DNA of 64,000 nt from Nocardia sp. NBC_00508 (GTDB lineage: Bacteria; Actinomycetota; Actinomycetes; Mycobacteriales; Mycobacteriaceae), in contig NZ_CP107852.1 in NCBI RefSeq assembly GCF_036346875.1, positions 2,852,001 through 2,916,000 on the forward strand. The letters are read 5' to 3'. The translations under genes were made by a program, and so were the position numbers. Below, piece by piece: positions 1 through 8,517 of this stretch (position 1 is the stretch's first letter; every line of letters begins with the position of its first letter). The notes under the pieces are model-generated. The model did no database searches. It had not been told where the DNA came from and saw nothing but the letters and a program-made list of their open reading frames with translations.

Positions 1-223
1 GCCGGGCCGCCGCATCGATCGCGAGCACTCCGGCGACCGCGACGAGCACCGCGGCCAACAGCTGCCAGGGCGCGGTGTAACGGATCGCGGTGAACCCCGG
101 CGCATCGCCGAAAGGCGCGAAGTCGATGGTGCGCACGCTGTTGCGCCAGCTCAGCACCGCCGCCACCAGCGCGAGCAGGATCAGATCGAGTTCCACGAGC
201 ACCGCGACGATCCAGCGCCTCAC
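1..223 (-). CDS. Membrane protein, partial (cut by window edge)
   Basis: Only the N-terminal 74 or so residues are inside the window. It begins with GTG in a GTGA overlap with the stop of the upstream DUF3093-like gene, which implies translational coupling. The visible part has a hydrophobic helix at residues 5-25 (IVAVLVELDLILLALVAAVL) and a second near residues 54-72, so it is an integral membrane protein. I do not recognise the family. By position it may correspond to the Rv0513/Rv0514 membrane-protein group downstream of hemB in mycobacteria (inference). Confidence 0.6.
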   Translation of the reverse strand, partial: MRRWIVAVLVELDLILLALVAAVLSWRNSVRTIDFAPFGDAPGFTAIRYTAPWQLLAAVLVAVAGVLAIDAAAR

Positions 224-702
224 CGGTCCGCTCCGTTCTCGCTGCGTCGCACGGCTCCGGTCAACGCCGCCCGCAGCGCCTTGTGGTCCTTGGCCCATGC
301 CTGCACCAGGGTATCGTCGGCCAGCCGCAGCCCGATGCCGGTGCGGCGGCGCGGCACGCCGGTCAATTCGCCGAGCGCCCTGGCCGACTCCCACGGTTCG
401 TCGTCCCAGGACTCCTCGTCGCGTTCCGGAAACACCTCCGCGACCGAGCTCAGCGGCAGCGACTCGGTGCCCGAGCGCAACGTCGCCGAAGTGAGTTCGA
501 CGCTGGCGTGTCGTTTACCGGCGAGCACCTGCAGCGCGACGAAGCCCGCGATCAGCGCGGCGCAGAACAGCAAGGCGAACCAGTGCACGGAACCACCCGT
601 GACGAGTTCGAGGACGAGAATGGCCAGGCACAGGATCGGCCCGTAGGCCACCGCACGCCAACGGGCGCCCGGTTCGGTGAACAAAATAGTCGTGGCGGTC
701 AC
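220..702 (-). CDS. DUF3093-like membrane protein
   Basis: 160 residues from a GTG start. Two adjacent hydrophobic helices (about residues 20-60) are followed by a soluble C-terminal domain containing the stretch ARALGELTGVPRRRTGIGL, then QAWAKDHKALRAAL. This pattern matches my recollection of the actinobacterial DUF3093 family (Rv2698 type), a membrane-anchored protein of unknown function. It overlaps the next gene by GTGA, so the two are probably one operon. Family assignment is from memory and was not searched. Confidence 0.7.
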   Translation of the reverse strand: MTATTILFTEPGARWRAVAYGPILCLAILVLELVTGGSVHWFALLFCAALIAGFVALQVLAGKRHASVELTSATLRSGTESLPLSSVAEVFPERDEESWDDEPWESARALGELTGVPRRRTGIGLRLADDTLVQAWAKDHKALRAALTGAVRRSENGADR

Positions 703-748
703 GCCGAGCCCATCACGGCAGCGTGCGGCGACAGGACAGGGAACGAGA

Positions 749-868
749 TCAGCGAGTCAAGCCGGGCAGCAACAGCACGGCGACGGTCAACACGGCGAAC
801 AGAATCAGCAGGCTCAATACGGCCAGATCCCGCCGAATGCTGTGCGGCTGCTGGATCACCACTCGCAT
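749..868 (-). CDS. Small single-pass membrane protein (39 aa)
   Basis: A short ORF starts with ATG at 868, preceded by a clear GGAGG Shine-Dalgarno with about 5-nt spacing. The product is 39 residues: a short N-terminal stretch with basic residues, one hydrophobic helix (LAVLSLLILFAVLTVAVLLL) and a short tail. It lies just upstream of the DUF3093-like gene on the same strand. The ribosome-binding site and clean membrane helix support a real gene that length filters would miss. Function unknown. Confidence 0.5.
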   Translation of the reverse strand: MRVVIQQPHSIRRDLAVLSLLILFAVLTVAVLLLPGLTR

Positions 869-1026
869 CGATGCCTCCGATCTTCCGAAGCCATCTGCCG
901 AGTTCCCGCACGAAGCGGAGAACAACGCATGGCAGACAACTCCCGGTTCCAATGTCCACTGTGACAACCCTCACCATACATGCCGGTCTGTCTCGGACAA
1001 ACTGGGAACGTGTTCCACCAACCGGG

Positions 1027-1551
1027 TCAGCGTCTGCCCAGCTGGAAGTACGCGGTGGACTCCGGACGGTGCGACAGATAGATGGCGCCGATCGCGAGCA
1101 CGGCCTGCACGATCGAGGCGCCGCCCGCCACCAGCGAAGCTGTCCCGGTAACCGCGTCGATCGCCAGCAGCGCGCCGACGCCGATCACCACAAGCCACAC
1201 ACCGAGCACCGTCAGCACGGTCCGCGCCCAGAGCTTGCCCCGCCCGAACTGGTGCACGAGCACCAAGGCGAGCGCCCCGACGCCGAGCCCGATCAGCACC
1301 ACGACCACGTACACCAGCGACACCATCAGCTCGGCGCTGGCCATTGTCACCTGGGGGTCCTGCGCCCTGGCCTGTTCGAAGACCTCCGTGGCGAAGGCGC
1401 GCCGCCGCTCCAGCGCGGCAATGACCGACGAAATCAGCTGCACTATGCCAAATCCGATGACACCCCACCACAATTGCCGCGCCGTACCGACGTCCTCCGG
1501 CATCGGGACCCGGGCCGGCCGAATGTCGAACGGCCCCGCCATGTTCGTCAC
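1027..1551 (-). CDS. Four-helix conserved membrane protein
   Basis: 174 residues if it starts at the GTG that overlaps the hemB stop (GTGA); an ATG three codons further (1542) is the alternative. Four hydrophobic segments are visible: near residues 28-48, 75-101, 112-135 and 140-162, the last pairs separated by short basic loops. It sits directly downstream of hemB, the same position as the conserved membrane gene Rv0513 in M. tuberculosis. Coupling to hemB is implied by the overlap; a role in haem metabolism is not shown by the sequence. Confidence 0.75.
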   Translation of the reverse strand: MTNMAGPFDIRPARVPMPEDVGTARQLWWGVIGFGIVQLISSVIAALERRRAFATEVFEQARAQDPQVTMASAELMVSLVYVVVVLIGLGVGALALVLVHQFGRGKLWARTVLTVLGVWLVVIGVGALLAIDAVTGTASLVAGGASIVQAVLAIGAIYLSHRPESTAYFQLGRR

Positions 1552-2525
1552 GACAGCCAGTGCGCGGCCTCGGTCGCCCAGTAGGTGAGCACGATGTCCG
1601 CGCCCGCCCGGCGGATACCGATCAGCGACTCGAGAATGGCACCGCGGCGATCGATCCATCCGCGCTCGGCGGCGGCCGTGATCATCGCGTACTCACCGGA
1701 GATCTGGTAGGCGGCGACCGGGACGGTCGAACGATCGGCGACGTCGCGCACGATGTCCAGATACGACATGGCCGGCTTCACCATGACGATGTCCGCGCCC
1801 TCGGCGAGGTCCAGCTCCAATTCGCGGATCGCCTCGCGGCGATTGGCCGGGTCCTGCTGGTAGGTGCGCCGGTCGCCTTGCAGCGAGGAACCAACGGCCT
1901 CACGGAACGGGCCGTAGAACGCCGAGGCGTATTTCGCGGAGTAGGCCAGGATGCCGGTCTCGGTGCGCCCGACCGCGTCCAGTCCGCGCCGGATCGCGCC
2001 GACCTGGCCATCCATCATGCCGCTGGCGCCGAGCAGGTCGGCGCCGGCCTCGGCTTGCGCGAGCGCCATCTCGACGTAGCGGTCCAGCGTGGCGTCGTTG
2101 TCGACGGCGCCGTCGGCCGCGAGCACGCCGCAATGGCCGTGGTCGGTGAATTCGTCCAGACAGGTGTCGGCCATGACCACGGTCGAATCGCCCACCTCGT
2201 CGGCGAGCGCGCGCAGGCCACGGTTGAGGATGCCCTGCGGATCGCTGGCCTGACTGCCGACGGCGTCCTTGTCCTCCGGACGTGGCACGCCGAACAGCAT
2301 GATCCCGCCGACGCCCGCCGTGACGGCCTCGACGGCGGTCTTGCGTAGCGAGTCCATCGAATGCTGCACCACATCCGGCATCGAGCCGATCGGGCGCGGC
2401 TCCTCCAGGCCGTCGGCCACGAACATCGGCAACACCAATTGCCGTGGTTCCAGTGTTGTTTCGGCCACGAGACGACGCAAAGCCGGGGTACGGCGCAACC
2501 GCCGCGGGCGGTCCATTCCGGTCAT
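1548..2525 (-). CDS. hemB: Delta-aminolevulinic acid dehydratase (porphobilinogen synthase)
   Basis: Condenses two 5-aminolevulinate molecules to porphobilinogen, the second common step of tetrapyrrole synthesis, in the cytosol. About 325 residues, the normal family length. The metal-site region [14 protein letters not shown] lies around residues 120-133, the first active-site lysine is in [13 protein letters not shown] and the Schiff-base lysine in [13 protein letters not shown] at 2525 is preferred because TATCGT lies 7 nt upstream, a -10 element placed for a leaderless transcript; an in-frame GTG occurs at 2534. Unlike in mycobacteria, hemB is separated from cobA/hemD by a 3.3-kb island, so it probably needs its own promoter. 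Confidence 0.95.
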   Translation of the reverse strand: MTGMDRPRRLRRTPALRRLVAETTLEPRQLVLPMFVADGLEEPRPIGSMPDVVQHSMDSLRKTAVEAVTAGVGGIMLFGVPRPEDKDAVGSQASDPQGILNRGLRALADEVGDSTVVMADTCLDEFTDHGHCGVLAADGAVDNDATLDRYVEMALAQAEAGADLLGASGMMDGQVGAIRRGLDAVGRTETGILAYSAKYASAFYGPFREAVGSSLQGDRRTYQQDPANRREAIRELELDLAEGADIVMVKPAMSYLDIVRDVADRSTVPVAAYQISGEYAMITAAAERGWIDRRGAILESLIGIRRAGADIVLTYWATEAAHWLS

Positions 2526-2532
2526 GAATCGC

Positions 2533-2538
2533 ACGATA
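2533..2538 (-). promoter_or_regulatory. Putative -10 element of leaderless hemB promoter
   Basis: TATCGT (TANNNT class) on the minus strand ends 7 nt before the hemB ATG at 2525. No Shine-Dalgarno is visible, which fits a leaderless mRNA, common in high-GC actinobacteria. No clear -35 was seen. Confidence 0.4.
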
Positions 2539-2569
2539 CGCCCGGCGTGATCGGCTGTCGCGAGCAGGC

Positions 2570-3050
2570 TGTGTTTGATTTGCAGCGCCTTCGGCGCTGC
2601 GTGTTCGCGGCCCCCTTATGGCTCGCGTCCGAGCGACCGCCGCTGGCGACTTCGTCGCGGACGCGGCGGCCGCTCGGACGCGAGCCGGGCCGCGAACGGG
2701 CAATGCTCGATCTCGCTTCGCTCGAAAGCGGGAGTTGAGCCGACAGGTTGCGTTGAGTGCAACCGGAGCGTCCTTGGCAGTGCCCCGGCACTCCGGCGTT
2801 CGCCGGTCAGCGACCCTCGCTGGGACTCCATCACACACGCCGCGGCCCACCAGGACGCGAGCCGGGCCGCGAACGGGCAATGCTCGATCTCGCTTCGCTC
2901 GAAAGCGGGAGTTGAGCCGACAGGTTGCGTTGAGTGCAACCGGAGCGTCCTTGGCAGTGCCCCGGCACTCCGGCGTTCGCCGGTCAGCGACCCTCGCTGG
3001 GACTCCATCACTAGGACGCGAGCCGAGCCGGGAACGGGCAATGATTTCGT
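2570..3050. repeat. Interspersed hairpin repeat (family A), copy 1, with tandem duplication
   Basis: Noncoding spacer between hemB and the next gene. It contains a 16-bp inverted repeat GGCTCGCGTCCGAGCG (2620-2635) paired with its complement at 2671-2686 around a 35-nt GC-rich loop, followed by the motif of positions 2688-2735 (ccgcgaacgggcaatg, then tctcgcttcgctcgaa). Related sequence recurs near 5690-5830 and 34757-35095 in this window. The right part (2676-3011) is a direct duplication listed separately. No ORF here looks coding. Confidence 0.75.
2676..3011. repeat. Direct duplication: two 159-bp copies, period 177 bp
   Basis: Positions 2676-2834 are repeated at 2853-3011, identical as far as I can compare by eye. 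The start of a third copy, broken after roughly 30 nt and with changes, follows at 3013. Each unit begins ggacgcgagccgggccgcga and ends gggactccatcac. It lies wholly in the hemB upstream spacer. Confidence 0.85.
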
Positions 3051-3340
3051 TTCTCCCGAATGTGCGCCTCGGCCCCCGCTGAAACGTCGGATAGGGGCAC
3101 ATTTTCATATCGCGGAGAGCGGCGAAGGCGAACTGGGATGTTCGCCCGAAACCGCAGGTGGGGCCGATATTGTTACGTGTCGAGGCAGACGCGGTTCGAC
3201 TGGCACCGGCTGCGGTGTCGCGTGTTCGCGGCCCTGATGGTGCGGACGAGGATCGCGTCACGTTTGGTGTGCGTGAAATCACACCGAAGACCTATCCCAA
3301 GGCGCATACTCCGACTAGGCGAGACCCGCTGGGGGACAGC

Positions 3341-4123
3341 ATGACCGATCCGCACATCGATATCTCGCTGGCCAGAGCCGCCGACTTCGAATCGTGGGTG
3401 GCGGTACTGCTGTCGGACTGGTGGCCGGTGCTGACCGGCGACCTGCCCCCACCCGCGACCACGCTGCGGGCTTGGCGCGCCGACGCCACCGGGCGGAACA
3501 TCTTCGTCGAGTTCGTCACACGGCAACGGGCCGTGCCCCAGCTGATGCCCGGGGCGCATGCCGCCTTCGCCACCCTCGGCATCCGACCCGATGAACCCGA
3601 ATGGGCGCGCAGCCGCGGCACGCACCTCGTCGGCGACACCGAGGATGCCATCATCGGGCTGCGATACTCCGAGACCGCCCACACCGTTTTCGTCCGCCTG
3701 CAGAGCAGGCCGTGCCAGGTGGCGCCCGGAGCGGTCCGACGGCTGCTGGCCGGTGCCGAGGCGAATCTGCCGTTCCCCGACACCACCGCGGGCCCGCTGG
3801 ACGTGCGGGTGGCCCGCAACAGCGCGCGGCACCTGCTCGCGGCCCATAGCGCACGGCACAGCACTCCGGCCGACCCCTTGCAGCTCGGCCCGCCGGAGCG
3901 GGTCTGCGACATCGGCTGGGCCTTCATCTTTCCGTGGTCGACCACGTCCTGGTATATCGACGGCGCGGTGCCCACCTTCCCACCGGGCACCCGAGGACCG
4001 ATCGTGGTCGTCAAGGACACTGGACACACCTGGCTGCTGGACAGCCTGAGCAACTACGACGCGCAGTTGATCGCCTACGCGCGCGAGCACGGGTACCCGG
4101 CTCCGATCGGGCCACCGCGATGA
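3341..4123 (+). CDS. Protein with C-terminal Imm35/YrhB-like domain
   Basis: 260 residues from ATG at 3341, preceded by gggggacagc. The last 90 residues (GWAFIFPWSTTSWYIDGAVP, then GPIVVVKDTGHTWLLDS) resemble the YrhB/Imm35 fold found in immunity proteins of polymorphic-toxin systems and in stand-alone proteins; the N-terminal 170 residues are unrecognised. The stop overlaps the start of the Sel1-repeat gene (ATGA), so the two are coupled. It is the first gene of a plus-strand island that interrupts the haem operon. An immunity role is only inference; no toxin gene is adjacent. Confidence 0.65.
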   Translation: MTDPHIDISLARAADFESWVAVLLSDWWPVLTGDLPPPATTLRAWRADATGRNIFVEFVTRQRAVPQLMPGAHAAFATLGIRPDEPEWARSRGTHLVGDTEDAIIGLRYSETAHTVFVRLQSRPCQVAPGAVRRLLAGAEANLPFPDTTAGPLDVRVARNSARHLLAAHSARHSTPADPLQLGPPERVCDIGWAFIFPWSTTSWYIDGAVPTFPPGTRGPIVVVKDTGHTWLLDSLSNYDAQLIAYAREHGYPAPIGPPR

Positions 4124-4980
4124 CCAGTGACGTGACATCCGCCGAAAGCCGCCGGGCAGGGAATGCTGAGATGACCGAGCCTCCGAGCGAAGCCGAACTG
4201 CTCGCCATGCAGCGGCGCGCCGAAGCGCTGTGGGACGCGGGCGACGCGGCGGGCGCCGAACACTGGCTGCGCCGCGCCGCTACGGCCGACAGCGTGCCTG
4301 CCATGGAGATGCTCGGCGCGCTACTGGGAGCCGACGGCCGGATCGGCGAGGGGATCCGCTGGTTGGAGAAAGCCGCCGCATGCGGCAGCGAGCCCGCGCG
4401 GGTGCAATTGGGCCTGCTGCACCTGGAGCGTGGGAATCTGGACGGGGCCGAGCGTTGGTTGCGACCCGCGGCCGAGAACGGGCTGCCCGAAGCACTATGC
4501 AACATGGGCGTTCTCGCGAATCGGCGGGGCGACGATGCCGGGGCCGAGCGCTGGTACGAACGCGCGGTTCACGCTGGAAGCCCCACGGCCATGCGCAGTC
4601 TCGGTCTGCACCTGGCCCGCCGTGGCGAATTCGACCGTGCGATCGCTCTGCTCATCGAAGCCGCGCGCCGCGGAAGGATCGACGCGATGGCGGTGCTCGG
4701 GGCCCTGCACTTGGATCGCGGTGAGCGGGTGGAGGGCGAGCGGTGGCTGCGTAAGGGCGCGGATGCGGGCGATCCGGACTCGATGTTCCACCTCGCGCTC
4801 TTGCTGCGCGCGGCGAATACGCCTTACCTCGCAGGCGATTTCGCCGACCCTGAGGTGCTGCGGACCGCCGCCGAGATCGCGACCGGCCGCACCCAGGCAC
4901 AGCAGGAGGCCAGGCAGTGGCTCGAACGCGCAGCCGCGCTCGGCCATCCACAGTCGTTACGGCTGCTGCACGATCTGTGA
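4120..4980 (+). CDS. Sel1/TPR-like repeat protein
   Basis: 286 residues built of about six degenerate 36-residue Sel1-like repeats with the signature A..WL..AA..G...A...LG (for example AEHWLRRAATADSVPAMEML and AERWLRPAAENGLPEALCNM). Such alpha-solenoids bind partner proteins; no catalytic domain or signal peptide is visible. The start at 4120 overlaps the preceding stop; an in-frame ATG at 4171 is an alternative. Coupling to the Imm35-like gene suggests they act together. Confidence 0.8.
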   Translation: MTSDVTSAESRRAGNAEMTEPPSEAELLAMQRRAEALWDAGDAAGAEHWLRRAATADSVPAMEMLGALLGADGRIGEGIRWLEKAAACGSEPARVQLGLLHLERGNLDGAERWLRPAAENGLPEALCNMGVLANRRGDDAGAERWYERAVHAGSPTAMRSLGLHLARRGEFDRAIALLIEAARRGRIDAMAVLGALHLDRGERVEGERWLRKGADAGDPDSMFHLALLLRAANTPYLAGDFADPEVLRTAAEIATGRTQAQQEARQWLERAAALGHPQSLRLLHDL

Positions 4981-5103
4981 GCCGTTGCGCCACGTCGCCG
5001 GTGAAAAGCCTTGTGGCCAGCGGAATTTGTCGGTACCCCAGGGTAGAATCGAAGATACGTTCGAGGGGGCTCGCCGCCCCCGATCGCCACGGGAGGGATG
5101 CCA

Positions 5104-5376
5104 GTGCGCACACCACAAACCGTTCTCATCGATCGCCCCTACGCGCCGTTGCAGAAGCGCCCGTTGCCGCCGGGCCGTCCCCGCGCGTGGTATGTCATAC
5201 ACAACCGGCGTCTGAAGGCGATGCGCCTGGCGATCGCCCTGCTCGACTCGGGGGTCTACGCACCGAGTTACGCCACCAACAAGCGGATCAGACATACCGC
5301 CGAGGTGATCGGCATCCGGCCGCCCTCCGACGCCACCTGCACCATGGTCCGCACGCTGATGCGCAGGCGGTACTAA
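5104..5376 (+). CDS. Conserved small basic protein, unknown function
   Basis: 90 residues from GTG 5104, which sits 6 nt after gggaggg; an ATG at 5098 is in frame but directly abuts the Shine-Dalgarno. The sequence is arginine-rich with a compact hydrophobic stretch (MRLAIALLDSGVYAPSY) and ends in RTLMRRRY. TAGAAT at 5044-5049 could be a -10 element. No family recognised; length, ribosome site and amino-acid pattern make it likely real. Confidence 0.6.
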   Translation: MRTPQTVLIDRPYAPLQKRPLPPGRPRAWYVIHNRRLKAMRLAIALLDSGVYAPSYATNKRIRHTAEVIGIRPPSDATCTMVRTLMRRRY

Positions 5377-5685
5377 GACTCGATGGGTGAGTCCCGCCGC
5401 TGCCTGCCACAGCGGACCGAACTTGCGGACCAGGCGCCGAGATCGGCGTGCCGGCCTTGCTCGCGGCACCGAGGGCAAGGCCGGCACCGCAGCGGTAACC
5501 CGCCGACGCGACAGAATCAGCCAACTTCTGCGAGCCCGGCACAGCGCGAGATGTCACCTGGCCCACCTCACGTTGCGCGACGGCCCGATCGCGACGAATG
5601 CCCAAGCCACGAGCACGTAGCCCCGCCGCCATACCGAGCCGCCGAGGTTGGGCGTCTGTTGAACTCCTCGCAACCACACGGCGCA
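5377..5685. other. Spacer with no recognisable gene
   Basis: Between the small basic protein and repeat copy 2. Six-frame inspection gives only arginine/alanine-rich translations typical of noncoding high-GC DNA. I see no promoter or RNA gene I can support. Confidence 0.5.
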
Positions 5686-5830
5686 ACCTCCGGTTTCGAG
5701 CGAAGCGAGACCGAGCATCGCCCGTTCGCGGCCCGGCTCACGTCCGAGCGGGCCGCGAACACGCCGCGACGAAGTCGCGGCCAAACCAGCACAGCCGCGA
5801 ACACGCAGCGCCGCAGGCGCTGCAAATTAG
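5686..5830. repeat. Interspersed hairpin repeat (family A), copy 2
   Basis: Shares tttcgagcgaagcgagaccg, cgttcgcggcccggctc and ccgcgaacacgccgcgac with copies 1, 3 and 4, but lacks the central stem-loop arm pair (an internal deletion). It ends in a hairpin agcgccgcaggcgct seven nt before the cobA/hemD stop codon, so transcripts of the haem operon would run into it. Confidence 0.65.
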
Positions 5831-5837
5831 ACCCAAC

Positions 5838-7400
5838 TCAGCGGCTGCGGCGGCTCTTCTTGCGCGGCGGCGGCAGCAATCCCTCGGCGCGCAGGCGAGC
5901 GGCATGCTCCGCGAGTGCCTCGACCAGCGGACCGACCTGGGCCACCTCGGGCTGCACGTCCACGCGCAGGCCGAACTCGATGGCGGTTTCGGCGGTCTTG
6001 GGGCCGATGCACGCCACGATCGTGCGCGCGTGCGGCTTGCCCGCGATGCCAACCAGGTTGCGCACCGTGGAGGACGAGGTGAACAGGACCGCGTCGAAGC
6101 CGCCGGTCTTGATCATCTCGCGCGTCTCGGCGGGCGGCGGCGACGCGCGCACCGTCCGGTAGGCCGTGACGTCATCGATCTCCCAGCCGCGGTCGCGCAG
6201 ACCCTCGGCCAGCGTCTCGGTGGCGATGTCCGCGCGCGGCAGCAGCACCCGGTTCACCGGGTCGAAAACGTCGTCGTACGGCGGGAAGTCGGCCAGCAGC
6301 CCCTCGGAGGACTGCTCACCGCTCGGCACCAGTTCGGGGTTGATGCCGAACGAGCGCACCTTGTCCGCGGTGGCCTCGCCGACACAGGCGATCTTCACAC
6401 CGGAGAACGCCCGAGCGTCCAAGCCGAACTCGGCGAACTTCTCCCACACCGCGCGCACCGCGTTGGTGGAGGTGAACACCACCCACTGGTAGCGCCCGTC
6501 GACCAGGCCCTTGACCGCGCGCTCCATCTGGGCCGGGCTGCGCGGCGGCTCGACAGCGATCGTGGGGACCTCCATCGGGATGGCACCATGCGTGACGAGC
6601 CGCTCGCTCATCTCGGATGCCTGCTCCTTGGTGCGCGGCACCAGCACGGTCCAGCCGTACAACGCGCGCGATTCCCACCACGACATCTTCGAGCGCTGCG
6701 CGACCACCTTGCCGATGGTCACCACCAGCGGGCCGACCAGCTCGGAGGCCGCGCTGTTCAGCGTGGCCAAGGTGGCCTCGATGGTGCGCTGCTGGCGGGT
6801 GGTGCCCCGCACCGTCACCGCCACCGGGGTCTGCGGCGCCATGCCGTGCTCCACCAGGGCGCTCGCGGTCTCGGCCAGGTGCCCGGAGGTCGCGTGCAGC
6901 ACGAGCGGACCGGGCGCGGCCGCCAGCGCGGCCCAGTCGACCTCGCCGCGCACATCGGCCTCGGTGTGCCCGGAGCCGAGCGCGATGCCCGCGTAGCTGG
7001 GCACCGCCGAGCCGTTGGGCAGGCCGGGCAGCACCTCGAAGACCATGTGCGACCGGGTGACGGCGTTGACCTCGGCGATCACCGAGTCGGTGGTCAGCGG
7101 GTCGCCCGCGACCACGCGCACCACGTCATGCCCGGCGCGCGCCTCGGCGATCAGCGTTTTGGCCACTTCGGCGGGCTCGCCGAGCGCAGGCCGCACGTCG
7201 ACCGGGCGTTCGCCGTCGGGGCCCGGCTCGACCTCGGTGCCGATCAAGGCCAGCACGCCCTTGTCGACGTCCGGATCGGTGAAAGCCAGCATCGCCCGTC
7301 CGATCACCTCACGGGCCCGCACCGTGAGCAGCGCCGGGTCACCGGGACCCGATCCGACGAAAAGGATCCGACCGGGGTGCTTCTTCGTGCCTCGGCTCAT
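5838..7400 (-). CDS. hemD: Bifunctional uroporphyrinogen-III C-methyltransferase / uroporphyrinogen-III synthase (CobA-HemD fusion)
   Basis: 520 residues. The N-terminal half (about 1-250) is a SAM-dependent uroporphyrinogen methylase with the opening FVGSGPGDPALLT, LPGLPNGSAVPSYAGI and the GPLV..GKVV end motif; the C-terminal half (about 265-500) is HemD, which closes and inverts ring D of hydroxymethylbilane (VFTSTNAVRAVWEKFAEFGL; DAVLFTSSSTVRNL). Fusion lets one protein make uroporphyrinogen III and commit part of it to precorrin-2 (sirohaem/B12). The tail is very basic (PPPRKKSRRSR). Start ATG overlaps the stop of a mini-ORF that links it to hemC. Confidence 0.95.
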   Translation of the reverse strand: MSRGTKKHPGRILFVGSGPGDPALLTVRAREVIGRAMLAFTDPDVDKGVLALIGTEVEPGPDGERPVDVRPALGEPAEVAKTLIAEARAGHDVVRVVAGDPLTTDSVIAEVNAVTRSHMVFEVLPGLPNGSAVPSYAGIALGSGHTEADVRGEVDWAALAAAPGPLVLHATSGHLAETASALVEHGMAPQTPVAVTVRGTTRQQRTIEATLATLNSAASELVGPLVVTIGKVVAQRSKMSWWESRALYGWTVLVPRTKEQASEMSERLVTHGAIPMEVPTIAVEPPRSPAQMERAVKGLVDGRYQWVVFTSTNAVRAVWEKFAEFGLDARAFSGVKIACVGEATADKVRSFGINPELVPSGEQSSEGLLADFPPYDDVFDPVNRVLLPRADIATETLAEGLRDRGWEIDDVTAYRTVRASPPPAETREMIKTGGFDAVLFTSSSTVRNLVGIAGKPHARTIVACIGPKTAETAIEFGLRVDVQPEVAQVGPLVEALAEHAARLRAEGLLPPPRKKSRRSR

Positions 7401-7465
7401 GCCTGCACCTCGCTATTGCTCGGCTCCGGCATGCCCGAAGGCGCGGTGAGGATTCGCTCGCTCAT
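7397..7465 (-). CDS. MIRU-like intercistronic mini-ORF (22 aa) between hemC and cobA/hemD
   Basis: The ATG at 7465 overlaps the hemC stop (ATGA) and the TGA at 7397-7399 overlaps the cobA/hemD ATG (ATGA). The peptide begins [11 protein letters not shown] and ends SNSEVQA, a degenerate version of the elements at 9953-10024 and 20054-20137. The structure matches mycobacterial interspersed repetitive units, whose short ORFs bridge neighbouring operon genes. Its likely role is coupling by translational relay; the peptide itself may be irrelevant. Confidence 0.5.
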   Translation of the reverse strand: MSERILTAPSGMPEPSNSEVQA

Positions 7466-8517
7466 CGGCTGTTCTCCATTGGGCTGGGGTTGGGCAAGTC
7501 TGTGCCGGACGGACGCGCCGCCCGGGCGGGGGAACCGTCGTCCGGTTCGGTGGCGAGCAGCTCGCGCGCGCCCATGTCGAGCAACTCGCGGGCAAGCGCA
7601 CGGCCGAGCTCTGCCGCGTCCGCAGGGGCGCCGACCACCGACGCCCGTAAGACGTCGGACCCGTCGACGGCTGCCGCGCATGCGCGCAGCGAGAGCTCGT
7701 CCACGATCCGCCCTTCGTCGTCGAGCGACTCGACCACCTCGGCGAGCGCGCCGATCGGGGCGGTGCAGCCGGCCTCCAGCTCGGCCAGCAGTGATCTTTC
7801 GGCGAGCACGGACGCGCGGGTGGCCGCGTCGTCCAGGCCGGTCAGGATCTCCACGGTGGCGGCATCGTCGCTGCGGCACTCCACCGCGAGCGCGCCTTGG
7901 GCGGGAGCGGGCAGCATCTGCACCGGCTCCAGCGCCTCGGTGACCGCGTCCAGCCGCTCGATACGGGCCAGTCCGGCCCTGGCCACCACGACGGCGTCCA
8001 GCTCACCCTCGCTGACCTTGCGCAGCCGGGTGTCCAGGTTGCCGCGCAGCGGGACGATGTCCAAGCCGAGACCGAGCGCCAGCAACTGGGCGGCGCGGCG
8101 CGGCGCGGAGGTGCCGACCTTGGCTCCCGCGGGCAGCTCGCCCAGCACCAGTCCGTCCCGTGCGACCAGCGCATCACGCGGATCCTCCCTGGGCGGGATG
8201 GCGGCGATTGTGAAGCGCGGGTCCTGCGCGGTCGGCAGATCCTTGTAGGAATGCACCGCGATGTCGATCGCGCCTGCGGCCAGTTCGTCGCGTAGCGCGG
8301 AGGTGAACACGCCGACGCCGATCTTCTGCACGGGATCGGCGGACAGGTCTCCGGCGGTCTTGATCACGACCAGCTCCGCCGGGTGCCCGGCGGCGATCAG
8401 CGCGTCGCGCACCGTGCCCGCCTGGGTGAGCGCGAGCAGGCTCCCCCGGGTGCCGATACGCCAAGGCGCTCGGGGGGCTTGCGTTGTCGCGTTGCCTTCT
8501 TGGTGCACCATGGTCAT
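7462..8517 (-). CDS. hemC: Hydroxymethylbilane synthase (porphobilinogen deaminase)
   Basis: Polymerises four porphobilinogens into the linear hydroxymethylbilane. 351 residues, with the N-terminal signature [13 protein letters not shown], the substrate region [10 protein letters not shown] and the dipyrromethane-cofactor cysteine in [11 protein letters not shown]. The C-terminus carries about 25 extra residues compared with E. coli HemC. The ATG overlaps the hemA stop (ATGA), so expression is coupled in the rex-hemA-hemC-cobA/hemD operon. Confidence 0.96.
   Translation of the reverse strand: MTMVHQEGNATTQAPRAPWRIGTRGSLLALTQAGTVRDALIAAGHPAELVVIKTAGDLSADPVQKIGVGVFTSALRDELAAGAIDIAVHSYKDLPTAQDPRFTIAAIPPREDPRDALVARDGLVLGELPAGAKVGTSAPRRAAQLLALGLGLDIVPLRGNLDTRLRKVSEGELDAVVVARAGLARIERLDAVTEALEPVQMLPAPAQGALAVECRSDDAATVEILTGLDDAATRASVLAERSLLAELEAGCTAPIGALAEVVESLDDEGRIVDELSLRACAAAVDGSDVLRASVVGAPADAAELGRALARELLDMGARELLATEPDDGSPARAARPSGTDLPNPSPMENSR

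Noticed and set aside
5288-5686. A 132-codon minus-strand frame
   Set aside because: Overlaps the better-supported small basic gene and a repeat; low-complexity Arg/Ala/Ser content and no ribosome site.
5598-7943. A 781-codon open frame on the plus strand
   Set aside because: It is antisense to cobA/hemD and hemC; its translation is Arg/His/Gly-rich without domain character, typical of third-position GC shadows.
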